Below are positions 1 to 6,903 of a stretch of DNA of 64,000 nt, piece after piece. The DNA lies in NCBI GenBank assembly GCA_947625255.1, contig CANQNT010000005.1:62001-126000 (forward strand), written 5' to 3'. The notes under the pieces were generated by a model. It saw nothing but the letters and a program-made list of their open reading frames with translations. It was not told the origin of the DNA and ran no database searches. The translations under genes and the position numbers were made by a program. How positions within the stretch are numbered: the first letter of the stretch is position 1; every line of letters begins with the position of its first letter. This DNA is from an uncultured Acetatifactor sp. (lineage in GTDB: Bacteria > Bacillota > Clostridia > Lachnospirales > Lachnospiraceae).

Positions 1-1
1 T

Positions 2-1132
2 CTCAATCCCCTGCAGGAGCGTCTTTGCGTCAGACCCACGTCGGAAACCTTATTCTGTGATTTTTATAAAAATGACATCCATTCCTATAGGGACTTGCCC
101 AGGGTTTATAATCAGTGGTGTTCCGTGGTACGGTGGGAAAAGGAGACCAGGCCTTTCCTGCGTTCCCGTGAGTTCCTCTGGCAGGAAGGCCATACGGCCC
201 ATGCTACCGCGGAGGAGGCACAGGAGCGTACGATTCAGATGCTGAACGTCTATGCGGATTTCTGTGAAGAGGTTCTGGCAATTCCCGTGATCAAAGGGCA
301 GAAGACGGATAAGGAAAAGTTTGCGGGAGCTGTTTCCACTTATACCATAGAAGCCTTGATGCATGACGGTAAGGCGCTGCAGTCCGGCACCAGCCATAAT
401 TTCGGAGATGGTTTTGCCAGGGCTTTTGGCATTCAGTTCGCGGATAAGGATAATACGCTGAAGTATGTGTATCAGACCTCCTGGGGCATGACTACTCGTC
501 TGATCGGGGCGATCATCATGGTGCACGGCGATAACGAGGGTTTGGTGCTTCCTCCTCTGGCGGCGCCCATTCAGGTTTGCGTCATTCCGATTCAGCAGAA
601 AAAAGAGGGCGTTTTGGAGAAAGCCTATGAACTGAGAGACCGGCTGCGGGGAATCGCCCGCGTCAAGGTGGACGATACGGACAAGACACCTGGCTGGAAG
701 TTCGCCGAAGCGGAGATGAGGGGTTATCCCATCCGTATTGAAATCGGCCCTAAGGATATCCAGGCGGGAAAATGTGTGATCTGCCGTCGGGATACCAGAG
801 AGAAGCTGGAAGTTGCCCTTGATGAACTGGAGACCAAGGTGCCTGAAATCCTGGAAACCATTCAGAAGGAAATGCTGGAACGGGCAAGGAAGCATCGGGA
901 CTCGCATACCTATACGGCTGCAACGATGGAAGAGTTCGAGCGGATTTTCGCGGAAAAATCGGGCTTTGTAAAGGCCATGTGGTGTGGTGACCAGGCCTGT
1001 GAGGACGCAATCAAGGAAAAGCTGGGTGTGACCAGCCGCTGTATGCCCTTTGTGCAGGAGCATTTGGCGGATACTTGTATTTGCTGTGGCAAGCCCGCCA
1101 GGAAGATGGTTTACTGGGGCAGGGCATATTGA
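2..1132 (+). CDS. proS: Prolyl-tRNA synthetase, 5' end missing
   Basis: Charges tRNA-Pro with proline in the cytoplasm. The reading frame is open from base 2 without a start, so the gene begins left of the window; 376 residues are visible. They include class II synthetase motif 2 ([15 protein letters not shown] followed by QEGHTAHAT), the motif 3 area ending [15 protein letters not shown], then the anticodon-binding domain and a Cys-rich tail (CxxC near CICCGKP) ending in WGRAY. The Tyr-ending C-terminus fits the short, eukaryote/archaea-like ProRS type found in many Clostridia rather than the long bacterial type with an editing insertion. The TTG at 95 is internal and not the start. Confidence 0.95.
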   Translation, partial: LNPLQERLCVRPTSETLFCDFYKNDIHSYRDLPRVYNQWCSVVRWEKETRPFLRSREFLWQEGHTAHATAEEAQERTIQMLNVYADFCEEVLAIPVIKGQKTDKEKFAGAVSTYTIEALMHDGKALQSGTSHNFGDGFARAFGIQFADKDNTLKYVYQTSWGMTTRLIGAIIMVHGDNEGLVLPPLAAPIQVCVIPIQQKKEGVLEKAYELRDRLRGIARVKVDDTDKTPGWKFAEAEMRGYPIRIEIGPKDIQAGKCVICRRDTREKLEVALDELETKVPEILETIQKEMLERARKHRDSHTYTAATMEEFERIFAEKSGFVKAMWCGDQACEDAIKEKLGVTSRCMPFVQEHLADTCICCGKPARKMVYWGRAY

Positions 1133-1301
1133 TTTTTACTGGATGGCCAGGAATCAGCCTTTCTGTTTGATTGGAGCCGGCCAGGGAAAGTTTTTTTCCC
1201 GGAGGCAGGGATATGCCGCGTATATAAGTGTATAAATCGAGAGCAAGCTGCAAAAAATGGTTCATGATACAATTTTTATCAAATAAAGGAGGAAATGGAT
1301 T

Positions 1302-1613
1302 ATGGCAATTGTGCATGTAACGACGGATAGCTTTGAAAAAGAAGTAATGCAGGCTGACAAGCCGGTGCTTGTGGATTTCTGGGCGAGTTGGTGCGGGCCC
1401 TGCAGGATGCTGGCTCCCGTCATCGACCAATTGGGGGATGAACTGGAGGATGTTAAGGTGTGCAAGGTGGATGTGGACAGTGAACCCTCTCTTGCCACGA
1501 AGTTCGGCGTTATGTCGATTCCCACCCTTATGGTGTTTAAGGACGGTCAGACCGTGGAATCCAGCCTGGGAGTACAAAGCAAGGCAACGATACTAAAGAT
1601 GTTGGGAAAATGA
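1302..1613 (+). CDS. trxA: Thioredoxin
   Basis: Small cytoplasmic dithiol-disulfide oxidoreductase of 103 residues, a normal length. The active site WCGPC lies at residues 30-34, preceded by the usual DFWA segment, and the cis-proline loop SIPT is at 72-75. An AAGGAGG ribosome site lies about 10 bases before the ATG. The gene is followed after 5 bases by the DEDDh exonuclease, so the two are probably co-transcribed. The 170 bases upstream separate it from proS. Confidence 0.97.
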   Translation: MAIVHVTTDSFEKEVMQADKPVLVDFWASWCGPCRMLAPVIDQLGDELEDVKVCKVDVDSEPSLATKFGVMSIPTLMVFKDGQTVESSLGVQSKATILKMLGK

Positions 1614-1618
1614 GATAA

Positions 1619-2626
1619 ATGAAATATATTGTTTTCGATTTGGAATGGAATCAGGGAGATGGAACGAAAACCGTCAGTACACTTCCTTTCGAAATCATAG
1701 AGCTGGGGGCAGTGAAATACAATGACCGGATGGAAATGATCAGCTCTTTTCATGAAGTCATCCGCCCCCGGGTCTATCCGGAAATGCACTATATTACCAA
1801 ACAGCTGATGCACATCCAGAAGCAGGAATTGAGGTCTGGCAGGTCCTTTGTCTGGGTCATGCGCAAATTCCTGGCGTGGTGCGGAGAGGAAGATCGGATT
1901 TTCTGTACATGGGGTCCGGCGGATTTGACGGAGCTGCAGAGGAATATGAAATACTACGGGATGGAGCCCCTGGCGGAAGGGCCGATTCCTTATTTGGATG
2001 TACAGAAGCTTTATAGCATTGCCGCAGAGGAACGAAAAACGAGAAGGGCCCTGGAAACCGTGGTTGACACCCTGGAGATTCCCAAGGATATCCCTTTTCA
2101 CAGGGCGTTCAGCGATGCCTATTATACGGGAAAAGTACTTGCGCGCATTTATACGCCGGATTTGGCCGGAAACCTTTCATATGACGTATTTCATCCTCCC
2201 GTAAACAGGGAAGGAGAACTGAAGCTTCAGTTTGATACCTATGCCAAGTTTATTTCCAGACAGTTTTCAAACAAGGAAGAGGCTTTTCGTGACCCGGAGG
2301 TGGTTTCCAGCAAGTGCTATCTTTGCCATCGCAATCTGAAAAAGCTGATGCCCTGGTTTGCCATGAATCATCATCAATATTACTGCCTGGCGTATTGTGA
2401 TGTGCATGGTCATTTGAAAGGAAAGATTCGTCTTCGAACGACGGATGACGGGATGACCTTCGTGGTAAAGACGACCAAATTGATTTCCAGGGAGGATGCG
2501 GAGAAGCTTCTGAAGCAGAAAGAGCATGTGAAAGAGATGCGCAGGAAGCATCAGCATCTGAAACATACCGCTCCGGCTATTACAGACGAGAACAATACAT
2601 CAATAAACGAAGAAGAGGACGCGTAA
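1619..2626 (+). CDS. DEDDh-family 3'-5' exonuclease with C-terminal Cys domain
   Basis: Predicted 3'-5' exonuclease of 335 residues. The catalytic set is visible: D7 and E9 in FDLEWN, D102 in WGPADLTEL, H161 and D166 in HRAFSDAYYT. The N-terminal ~175 residues form this RNase T/DnaQ-like domain. The C-terminal ~150 residues are different: CxxC (233/236) and a second Cys pair (256/260) suggest a zinc-binding module, followed by a Lys-rich tail. The substrate cannot be told from sequence; related bacterial proteins are annotated as KapD/sporulation-inhibitor-like exonucleases. It starts 5 bases after trxA, and its stop codon sits inside a terminator hairpin. Confidence 0.85.
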   Translation: MKYIVFDLEWNQGDGTKTVSTLPFEIIELGAVKYNDRMEMISSFHEVIRPRVYPEMHYITKQLMHIQKQELRSGRSFVWVMRKFLAWCGEEDRIFCTWGPADLTELQRNMKYYGMEPLAEGPIPYLDVQKLYSIAAEERKTRRALETVVDTLEIPKDIPFHRAFSDAYYTGKVLARIYTPDLAGNLSYDVFHPPVNREGELKLQFDTYAKFISRQFSNKEEAFRDPEVVSSKCYLCHRNLKKLMPWFAMNHHQYYCLAYCDVHGHLKGKIRLRTTDDGMTFVVKTTKLISREDAEKLLKQKEHVKEMRRKHQHLKHTAPAITDENNTSINEEEDA

Positions 2627-2643
2627 GATACGCGTCCCCTTTT
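2617..2643 (+). terminator. Rho-independent terminator overlapping the exonuclease stop codon
   Basis: Perfect 9-bp stem GGACGCGTA / TACGCGTCC with a 3-base loop, then CCTTTT. The TAA stop (2624-2626) is within the left arm and loop, so the hairpin begins inside the coding region. It ends the trxA-exonuclease unit against the convergent carboxypeptidase gene. Confidence 0.85.
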
Positions 2644-2682
2644 CATAAATGCGCGGCGGACCGGAGATATCTGCTATTTTAT

Positions 2683-4290
2683 TTAGTCATCAAGATAGTG
2701 AAAATGATGAGTCCGCTTTGTACGCCGGCGTCTGTTTCTGACACGCTTTGCGGCGGCTTTTCGTTTTTGCCGCAGACTGTCGGATTCCCGTAAATAAGGA
2801 ATCGTGTCCTTGCCGGGATGGCGCATTCGCTGCTCTTTCCAAAAAGAAGCGAAAGCGCTGCGCAGGAACAAGAAAATAATGAACAGGAGCGCAAGAATGG
2901 CCAATACCAGAGCCGTCCAGAGAATCGCCTCCTTGAGGTTGATGAAAACAACCTGGTTTTCCTGGCCGTTGTTTTCTTTTTCCTGAGAGGAGGAGCTGGT
3001 TGGCGGGGGCGCTGCGCTGGAAGCAAGTTGGTCCGTGTCTTTGAAATCGTATCCGTCCGAATCTCCGTTAATAAAGTTCACCGAGGCGGTACCTACCGGA
3101 ACACCCTGATAGGTGTAAGAAATCAGGGCCGCCTGGTCATCATTCTCAGTATCATAGGAAATGGCAGAGACAGTATCGTCAAACTGAGCCGTAATGGGAA
3201 GCACCAGGTAAGCTTCGGGATTCAGCTCCAAAAGGGGTTTGGAGCTGCCAAAGATATCCTGGCCGCCGGAAAAGGCGTCGGAGCTGTTGATGTGGTACTT
3301 GGTCTCTGTTTCGGAGACATTGAACTTTTCAAAGTTGCCGAAACCGTATTCAAAGAGCGCTATCGTATCTTCGAACTGGCGGGGACTTTCATCCTTCAAA
3401 ACGACGCAAATGAGCTTTAGGCCGTCTTTCTCCGCGCAGGAAACGAGGCAATTGCGTGCGGCGTTGGTATAACCCGTTTTGCTGCCCACCAGATAGGGAT
3501 AAGCCATGGACTGGTTGGGAAGCAGACGGTTCTTGCTGTTTTCGATAATGTCTTTGGGCTGGGTCTCCGTAGGCTCCAAGTGCAGCCTGGAGGTGCGGGA
3601 GATCTTGCTTAAAAGTTCATTGTCGAAAAAGACTCTCGCAATGCGGGCCAGGTCATAGGCCGAAGTGTAGTGGTTCTCGTCCGGCAGGCCGTTGGGATTG
3701 ACGAAATTGGAATCCACGCAGCCCAATTCTTCGGCGCGTTTGTTCATCACGTCACCGAAATCCTGCCAGTCGGTACCGGTAATGTGTTCCGCCACCGCAA
3801 AGGCCACGTTGTTGGCGGAACTGATTAAAATCGCGTTCAGGGCCTGCTCCATGGTAATGATGTTGCCCTCGTCCAAAGAGATATAGCTGCTGTCCAGGGG
3901 GGTGTCGTAAACCGCGGCATGAGACATATAGACTTCTTCATCCATTTCACATTGCTCCGCGGCGATGAGGCAGGTCAAAAGCTTCGTGCAGCTGGCGGGA
4001 TATTGATGCTGATGGATGTTTTTTTCATAAAGAATCGTTCCGGTGCCCGCTTCCATGAGAATGGCGGATTCGGCGGTGACCACGGGACCCTGCGGCCAGT
4101 TGGGAATGCTGTTGCTCTCAATGGGCATGGCTCTCTGGTCTTCAATGCGTTCCTCCAGGGTCTGAGCGCTGACGGGCAGGGCGGAAGCTAAGAACAGGGC
4201 GGAAAGTGTAAAGGAAAGCGCAAGGGACAACATGAAAGAAAACGTATGGGACGGGGTACACGCTGCTTTATTAAAAAAGGGGTTCTTCAT
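2683..4290 (-). CDS. D-alanyl-D-alanine carboxypeptidase (PBP5/DacF family)
   Basis: Extracytoplasmic serine peptidase that trims the terminal D-Ala of peptidoglycan stem peptides. The protein has 535 residues: a signal peptide (about 15-43, ending VSAQ), the S11 peptidase domain with S100-C-T-K103, S158-A-N160 and K271-T-G273, then a C-terminal region with a transmembrane helix (about 455-477) and a strongly basic cytoplasmic tail rich in Arg/Lys. Most family members end in an amphipathic anchor. A true helix plus basic tail is a common clostridial variant. It is transcribed divergently from trmB and convergently with the exonuclease. Confidence 0.93.
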   Translation of the reverse strand: MKNPFFNKAACTPSHTFSFMLSLALSFTLSALFLASALPVSAQTLEERIEDQRAMPIESNSIPNWPQGPVVTAESAILMEAGTGTILYEKNIHQHQYPASCTKLLTCLIAAEQCEMDEEVYMSHAAVYDTPLDSSYISLDEGNIITMEQALNAILISSANNVAFAVAEHITGTDWQDFGDVMNKRAEELGCVDSNFVNPNGLPDENHYTSAYDLARIARVFFDNELLSKISRTSRLHLEPTETQPKDIIENSKNRLLPNQSMAYPYLVGSKTGYTNAARNCLVSCAEKDGLKLICVVLKDESPRQFEDTIALFEYGFGNFEKFNVSETETKYHINSSDAFSGGQDIFGSSKPLLELNPEAYLVLPITAQFDDTVSAISYDTENDDQAALISYTYQGVPVGTASVNFINGDSDGYDFKDTDQLASSAAPPPTSSSSQEKENNGQENQVVFINLKEAILWTALVLAILALLFIIFLFLRSAFASFWKEQRMRHPGKDTIPYLRESDSLRQKRKAAAKRVRNRRRRTKRTHHFHYLDD

Positions 4291-4473
4291 AAGCTTGAAT
4301 CAGGCACCTTTCTATCATATAAATTTATGTGCGGGGGTAAGGAGTGAAAAGGACACGCGTCGTATCCAACCGGCAGTCGCCGTGACCGCCATGACTCTTT
4401 CGAACAGTATACACCATCTGCAATCTTTTTTCCAGAGTTTATAAAAAATTCACAAAAACGGATTGGGGAACGG

Positions 4474-4502
4474 TTGACTTTTCGGGGGGATGGAATTATA
4501 TT
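4474..4502 (+). promoter_or_regulatory. Sigma-A-type promoter of trmB
   Basis: TTGACT at 4474-4479 and TATATT at 4497-4502, separated by 17 bases. This implies transcription starting near 4509 and rules out translation starts further upstream for trmB. Confidence 0.7.
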
Positions 4503-4567
4503 TGAAAAATGGTGTGACGATGGATCGATAGTCATTTCTTTGCGCGGCGCCGCGGAATGGAGAGGAA

Positions 4568-4609
4568 ATGACGAAGATGGAAGAACAGGGGAAAAAGGCG
4601 TGCGGTTAA
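4568..4609 (+). CDS. Possible 13-residue leader peptide overlapping the trmB start
   Basis: An ATG at 4568 is preceded by GGAGAGGAA and opens a 13-codon frame (MTKMEEQGKKACG) that stops at 4607-4609. The stop overlaps the proposed GTG start of trmB at 4600 in another frame. The layout would allow translational coupling. It may be chance; there is no homology evidence. Confidence 0.3.
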   Translation: MTKMEEQGKKACG

Positions 4610-5238
4610 AAAATGTACCTGGCTCGAGGGAAGCGATAGCGGGCAGCAGATTCGTGATTCATGAGGAGGATTGGAATCCCGGAGGATGGCATGAGATTTT
4701 TGGCAATGACCATCCGATTCATATTGAAGTCGGTATGGGGAAAGGAAAATTTCTTTATACCATGGCGGGGCTGCATCCGGAAATCAATTATGTGGGGATT
4801 GAGAAGTATTCCAGCGTGCTGCTTCGGGCCGTTCAGAAAATGGAAGAGCGGGAACTGCCGAATCTGCGCTTTATCCGTATGGATGCGGAGGAAATCCTCA
4901 AGGTGTTCGGCGCGGGCGAGGTGGACCGGATTTACCTGAATTTTTCCGATCCGTGGCCCAAGGACAGACACGCCAGGCGGAGGCTGCCGTCCAGGGAGTT
5001 TCTGGCAAGGTTTGACGTTATTTTGAAAAAGGACGGGCGGCTGGAATTTAAGACGGATAATCGGCAATTGTTCGCGTTTGCCGTGGAAGAATTGGATGCG
5101 GCGGGTTGGAAAGCGGATTATATCACCTATGATCTTCATGGGGATGAAATGCTGATGGCGGAAAACGTGATGACGGAATATGAAGAGAAATTTTCCGCCC
5201 TGGGCAATCCGATCTGTAAGTACCGGATTTATCGTTAG
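4600..5238 (+). CDS. trmB: tRNA (guanine-46-N7)-methyltransferase
   Basis: SAM-dependent enzyme making m7G46 in the tRNA variable loop. The frame is open further upstream, but the -35/-10 promoter lies in that stretch. The family normally begins close to the R-L-x-N-V-P-G motif, so I chose the GTG at 4600 (212 residues, usual length). Visible features are the SAM-binding EVGMGKGKF, the GIEKY segment, the FSDPWPKDRHARRRL signature used in tRNA binding and catalysis, and the C-terminal TEYEEKF motif. A 13-codon frame overlaps its start. Confidence 0.93.
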   Translation: MRLKNVPGSREAIAGSRFVIHEEDWNPGGWHEIFGNDHPIHIEVGMGKGKFLYTMAGLHPEINYVGIEKYSSVLLRAVQKMEERELPNLRFIRMDAEEILKVFGAGEVDRIYLNFSDPWPKDRHARRRLPSREFLARFDVILKKDGRLEFKTDNRQLFAFAVEELDAAGWKADYITYDLHGDEMLMAENVMTEYEEKFSALGNPICKYRIYR

Positions 5239-5278
5239 AAAGAGCGGGAAAGGATTGCTTTTGCTGTGGAGGATGGAA

Positions 5279-5458
5279 ATGGCAGCATCGAATTGTGACG
5301 CGTGTGTCAATTATATTTATGACGAAGATGATGAATGTTATAGTTGTCTGGTGGATCTGGACGAGGATGAGATGTATCGTTTCCTGACCGGGGACAACGC
5401 GGCATGCCCATATTTTCAGTTGGATGATGAATATGCGGTGGTGCGGAAACAAATGTAG
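5279..5458 (+). CDS. Small cysteine-rich DUF6472-like protein
   Basis: A 59-residue protein starting MAASNCDACVNY, with four Cys residues in CDAC, ECYSC and ACPYF contexts and a very acidic middle. A GGAGG site at 5268-5272 is 6 bases before the ATG at 5279; an earlier in-frame ATG at 5273 is too close to it. It resembles the short clostridial family DUF6472 (recalled, not searched), whose function is unknown. The Cys pattern suggests metal binding. It lies between trmB and an inositol-phosphatase-family gene, in the same direction. Confidence 0.7.
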   Translation: MAASNCDACVNYIYDEDDECYSCLVDLDEDEMYRFLTGDNAACPYFQLDDEYAVVRKQM

Positions 5459-5545
5459 GATGAGAAGACAGCGTGCAGAAGCGTGATTTGGAAAAGCGAT
5501 GCGGGGAGTTGACAGGAACATGATGCAAAAACGGAGGAGAAAGGA

Positions 5546-6295
5546 ATGCTTCAGGAAATCATAGAAATTGTCCATGATTGCGGGGCCATTATGTTAGGGG
5601 CCACGGATATTCGGCGTAAGATCCACACGAAAGAGGGAAAAGGAAATTTTGTCACGGAATATGATTCCCGTGTGCAGGCGGTGCTGAAGGAACGTCTGCT
5701 TTCCCTGCTGCCGGAAGCGGTTTTCTTTGGGGAAGAGGACGACGCGAATCATGAGGATGTTTCCAGGGGCTATGCCTTTATCGTGGATCCCATCGATGGG
5801 ACTGCCAATTTTACCAGAGGTTATTCCATGAGCTGTGTCTCCGTGGCGTTGATTCTGGACGGCCGGCCGATTCTGGGCGTGGTGTACAACCCTTATTCCC
5901 AGGAGACTTTTGTGGCTCAAAAAGGGGAGGGGGCCTATTTGAATGGTAAGCGGATTCGGGCTTCTGAGCGCAGCCTGGAGCATGGCCTGATCCTTTTTGG
6001 AACAGCCCCTTATCACGCGGAGTTGTCCAAAAAGTCCTTTGAGATCGCCTATCGGTATTTCGAAAAGGGAGAGGATCTGCGCAGGAGCGGGTCGGCGGCC
6101 ATTGACCTCTGTACCATTGCCTGCGGACGGGCGGAATTTTATTTTGAACTACAGCTTTGTCCCTGGGATTATGCGGCAGGCGCTTTGATCGTGGAGGAAG
6201 CCGGTGGAATCGTCAGTGATCTGGAGGGGAATCCGGTCACCTTTGACCATGCCCAGACCGTCGTGGCAAGAGGACCGCGGGTGAAGTTTTTATGA
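5546..6295 (+). CDS. Inositol monophosphatase family protein
   Basis: Mg2+-dependent, Li+-sensitive-type sugar/inositol phosphatase fold, 249 residues. Metal-binding signatures are present: GEEDD after FF, the DPIDGTANF motif with D81 and D84, and the C-terminal WDYAAGALIVEEAGG motif. The family includes SuhB, CysQ and fructose-1,6-bisphosphatase-like members. The sequence alone does not fix the substrate. An AGGAGAAAGG ribosome site precedes the ATG. Confidence 0.9.
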   Translation: MLQEIIEIVHDCGAIMLGATDIRRKIHTKEGKGNFVTEYDSRVQAVLKERLLSLLPEAVFFGEEDDANHEDVSRGYAFIVDPIDGTANFTRGYSMSCVSVALILDGRPILGVVYNPYSQETFVAQKGEGAYLNGKRIRASERSLEHGLILFGTAPYHAELSKKSFEIAYRYFEKGEDLRRSGSAAIDLCTIACGRAEFYFELQLCPWDYAAGALIVEEAGGIVSDLEGNPVTFDHAQTVVARGPRVKFL

Positions 6296-6387
6296 GTTCG
6301 GGCTTTTCCCGGATGCTGACGAAACATCAAAGGGCATCCTTTTACGGATTAGGTAATTGACTTTTTCATGTTTTTGAGGGAAACGTA

Positions 6388-6416
6388 TTGACAAATTTGT
6401 CTAAAGGCGTTAGACT
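6388..6416 (+). promoter_or_regulatory. Promoter of the blaI-like/M56 operon
   Basis: TTGACA at 6388-6393 and TAGACT at 6411-6416, 17-base spacing. The first operator palindrome covers the spacer and -10 box, so repressor binding should block RNA polymerase directly. Confidence 0.7.
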
Positions 6417-6417
6417 A
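6397..6417. promoter_or_regulatory. BlaI-type operator 1 (imperfect palindrome)
   Basis: A 21-bp imperfect inverted repeat, TTGTCTAAAG on the left and TTAGACTA on the right. It overlaps the spacer and -10 region of the promoter. Confidence 0.75.
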
Positions 6418-6420
6418 TTA

Positions 6421-6441
6421 TTGTCTAAAGACTTTAGACAA
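6421..6441. promoter_or_regulatory. BlaI-type operator 2 (perfect palindrome)
   Basis: Perfect 10+1+10 inverted repeat: TTGTCTAAAG, central A, CTTTAGACAA. Its centre is 24 bp from that of operator 1, so two repressor dimers would sit roughly in phase on the DNA near the transcription start. Confidence 0.85.
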
Positions 6442-6495
6442 ATTTTTTGTATATTATTTGTATATTAAAAGAGGGAATGAGAGGAGGATTTGTTC

Positions 6496-6858
6496 ATGGA
6501 AAAGTATAAACTAGGGGAGATGGAGGAAAAGTTCGCGGAATTGATCTGGAAGCATGCGCCGATCCGTTCCGGAGAATTGGTCAGGCTTTGCGAGGAGGAA
6601 TTTTCCTGGAAAAGGACAACGACCTATACCATGCTGAAGCGGTTGTGCGAGAGGGGGCTTTTTGCCAACGAAGAGGGCATGGTGGTGGTGCGCATGAGCA
6701 GGGAGGATTTTCAGGCCGCCAGGGGGGAGCGGTTTATTGAGGAAAATTTCGGAGGATCCCTGCCGTTGTTTTTGACGGCTTTTACCAGACGGAAACGGTT
6801 GGACGAAAAGGAAATTCAGATGCTGCGGGAGCTGATTGAGCGTTATGAAGAGGAGTAG
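6496..6858 (+). CDS. BlaI/MecI/CopY family transcriptional repressor
   Basis: Winged-helix repressor of 120 residues, the usual family length. KYKLGEMEEKFAELIWKHAP and the recognition-helix area WKRTTTYTMLKRLCERG are typical of Penicillinase_R proteins. The C-terminal dimerisation part is the region cut by the partner protease in BlaI systems. GAGGAGG at 6481-6487 supports the ATG at 6496; a TTG at 6490 would overlap the ribosome site. Two matched palindromes just upstream indicate autoregulation. It is followed after 45 bases by an M56 peptidase. Confidence 0.92.
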   Translation: MEKYKLGEMEEKFAELIWKHAPIRSGELVRLCEEEFSWKRTTTYTMLKRLCERGLFANEEGMVVVRMSREDFQAARGERFIEENFGGSLPLFLTAFTRRKRLDEKEIQMLRELIERYEEE

Positions 6859-6903
6859 GAGTAAGGCTTTGGCCGTGATCAGGGAAAAGGAGGGATTCAG
6901 AGG

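Noticed and set aside
50..1063. Long minus-strand frame of 337 codons
   Set aside because: It is antisense to proS, whose motifs are unmistakable on the plus strand.
4474..4599. Longer TrmB with start at 4474
   Set aside because: The stretch contains the -35 and -10 boxes, and the family starts near the GTG at 4600.
6397..6441. Possible insertion-site or phage attachment repeat
   Set aside because: Position at the promoter of a BlaI-type repressor explains the paired palindromes as operators.
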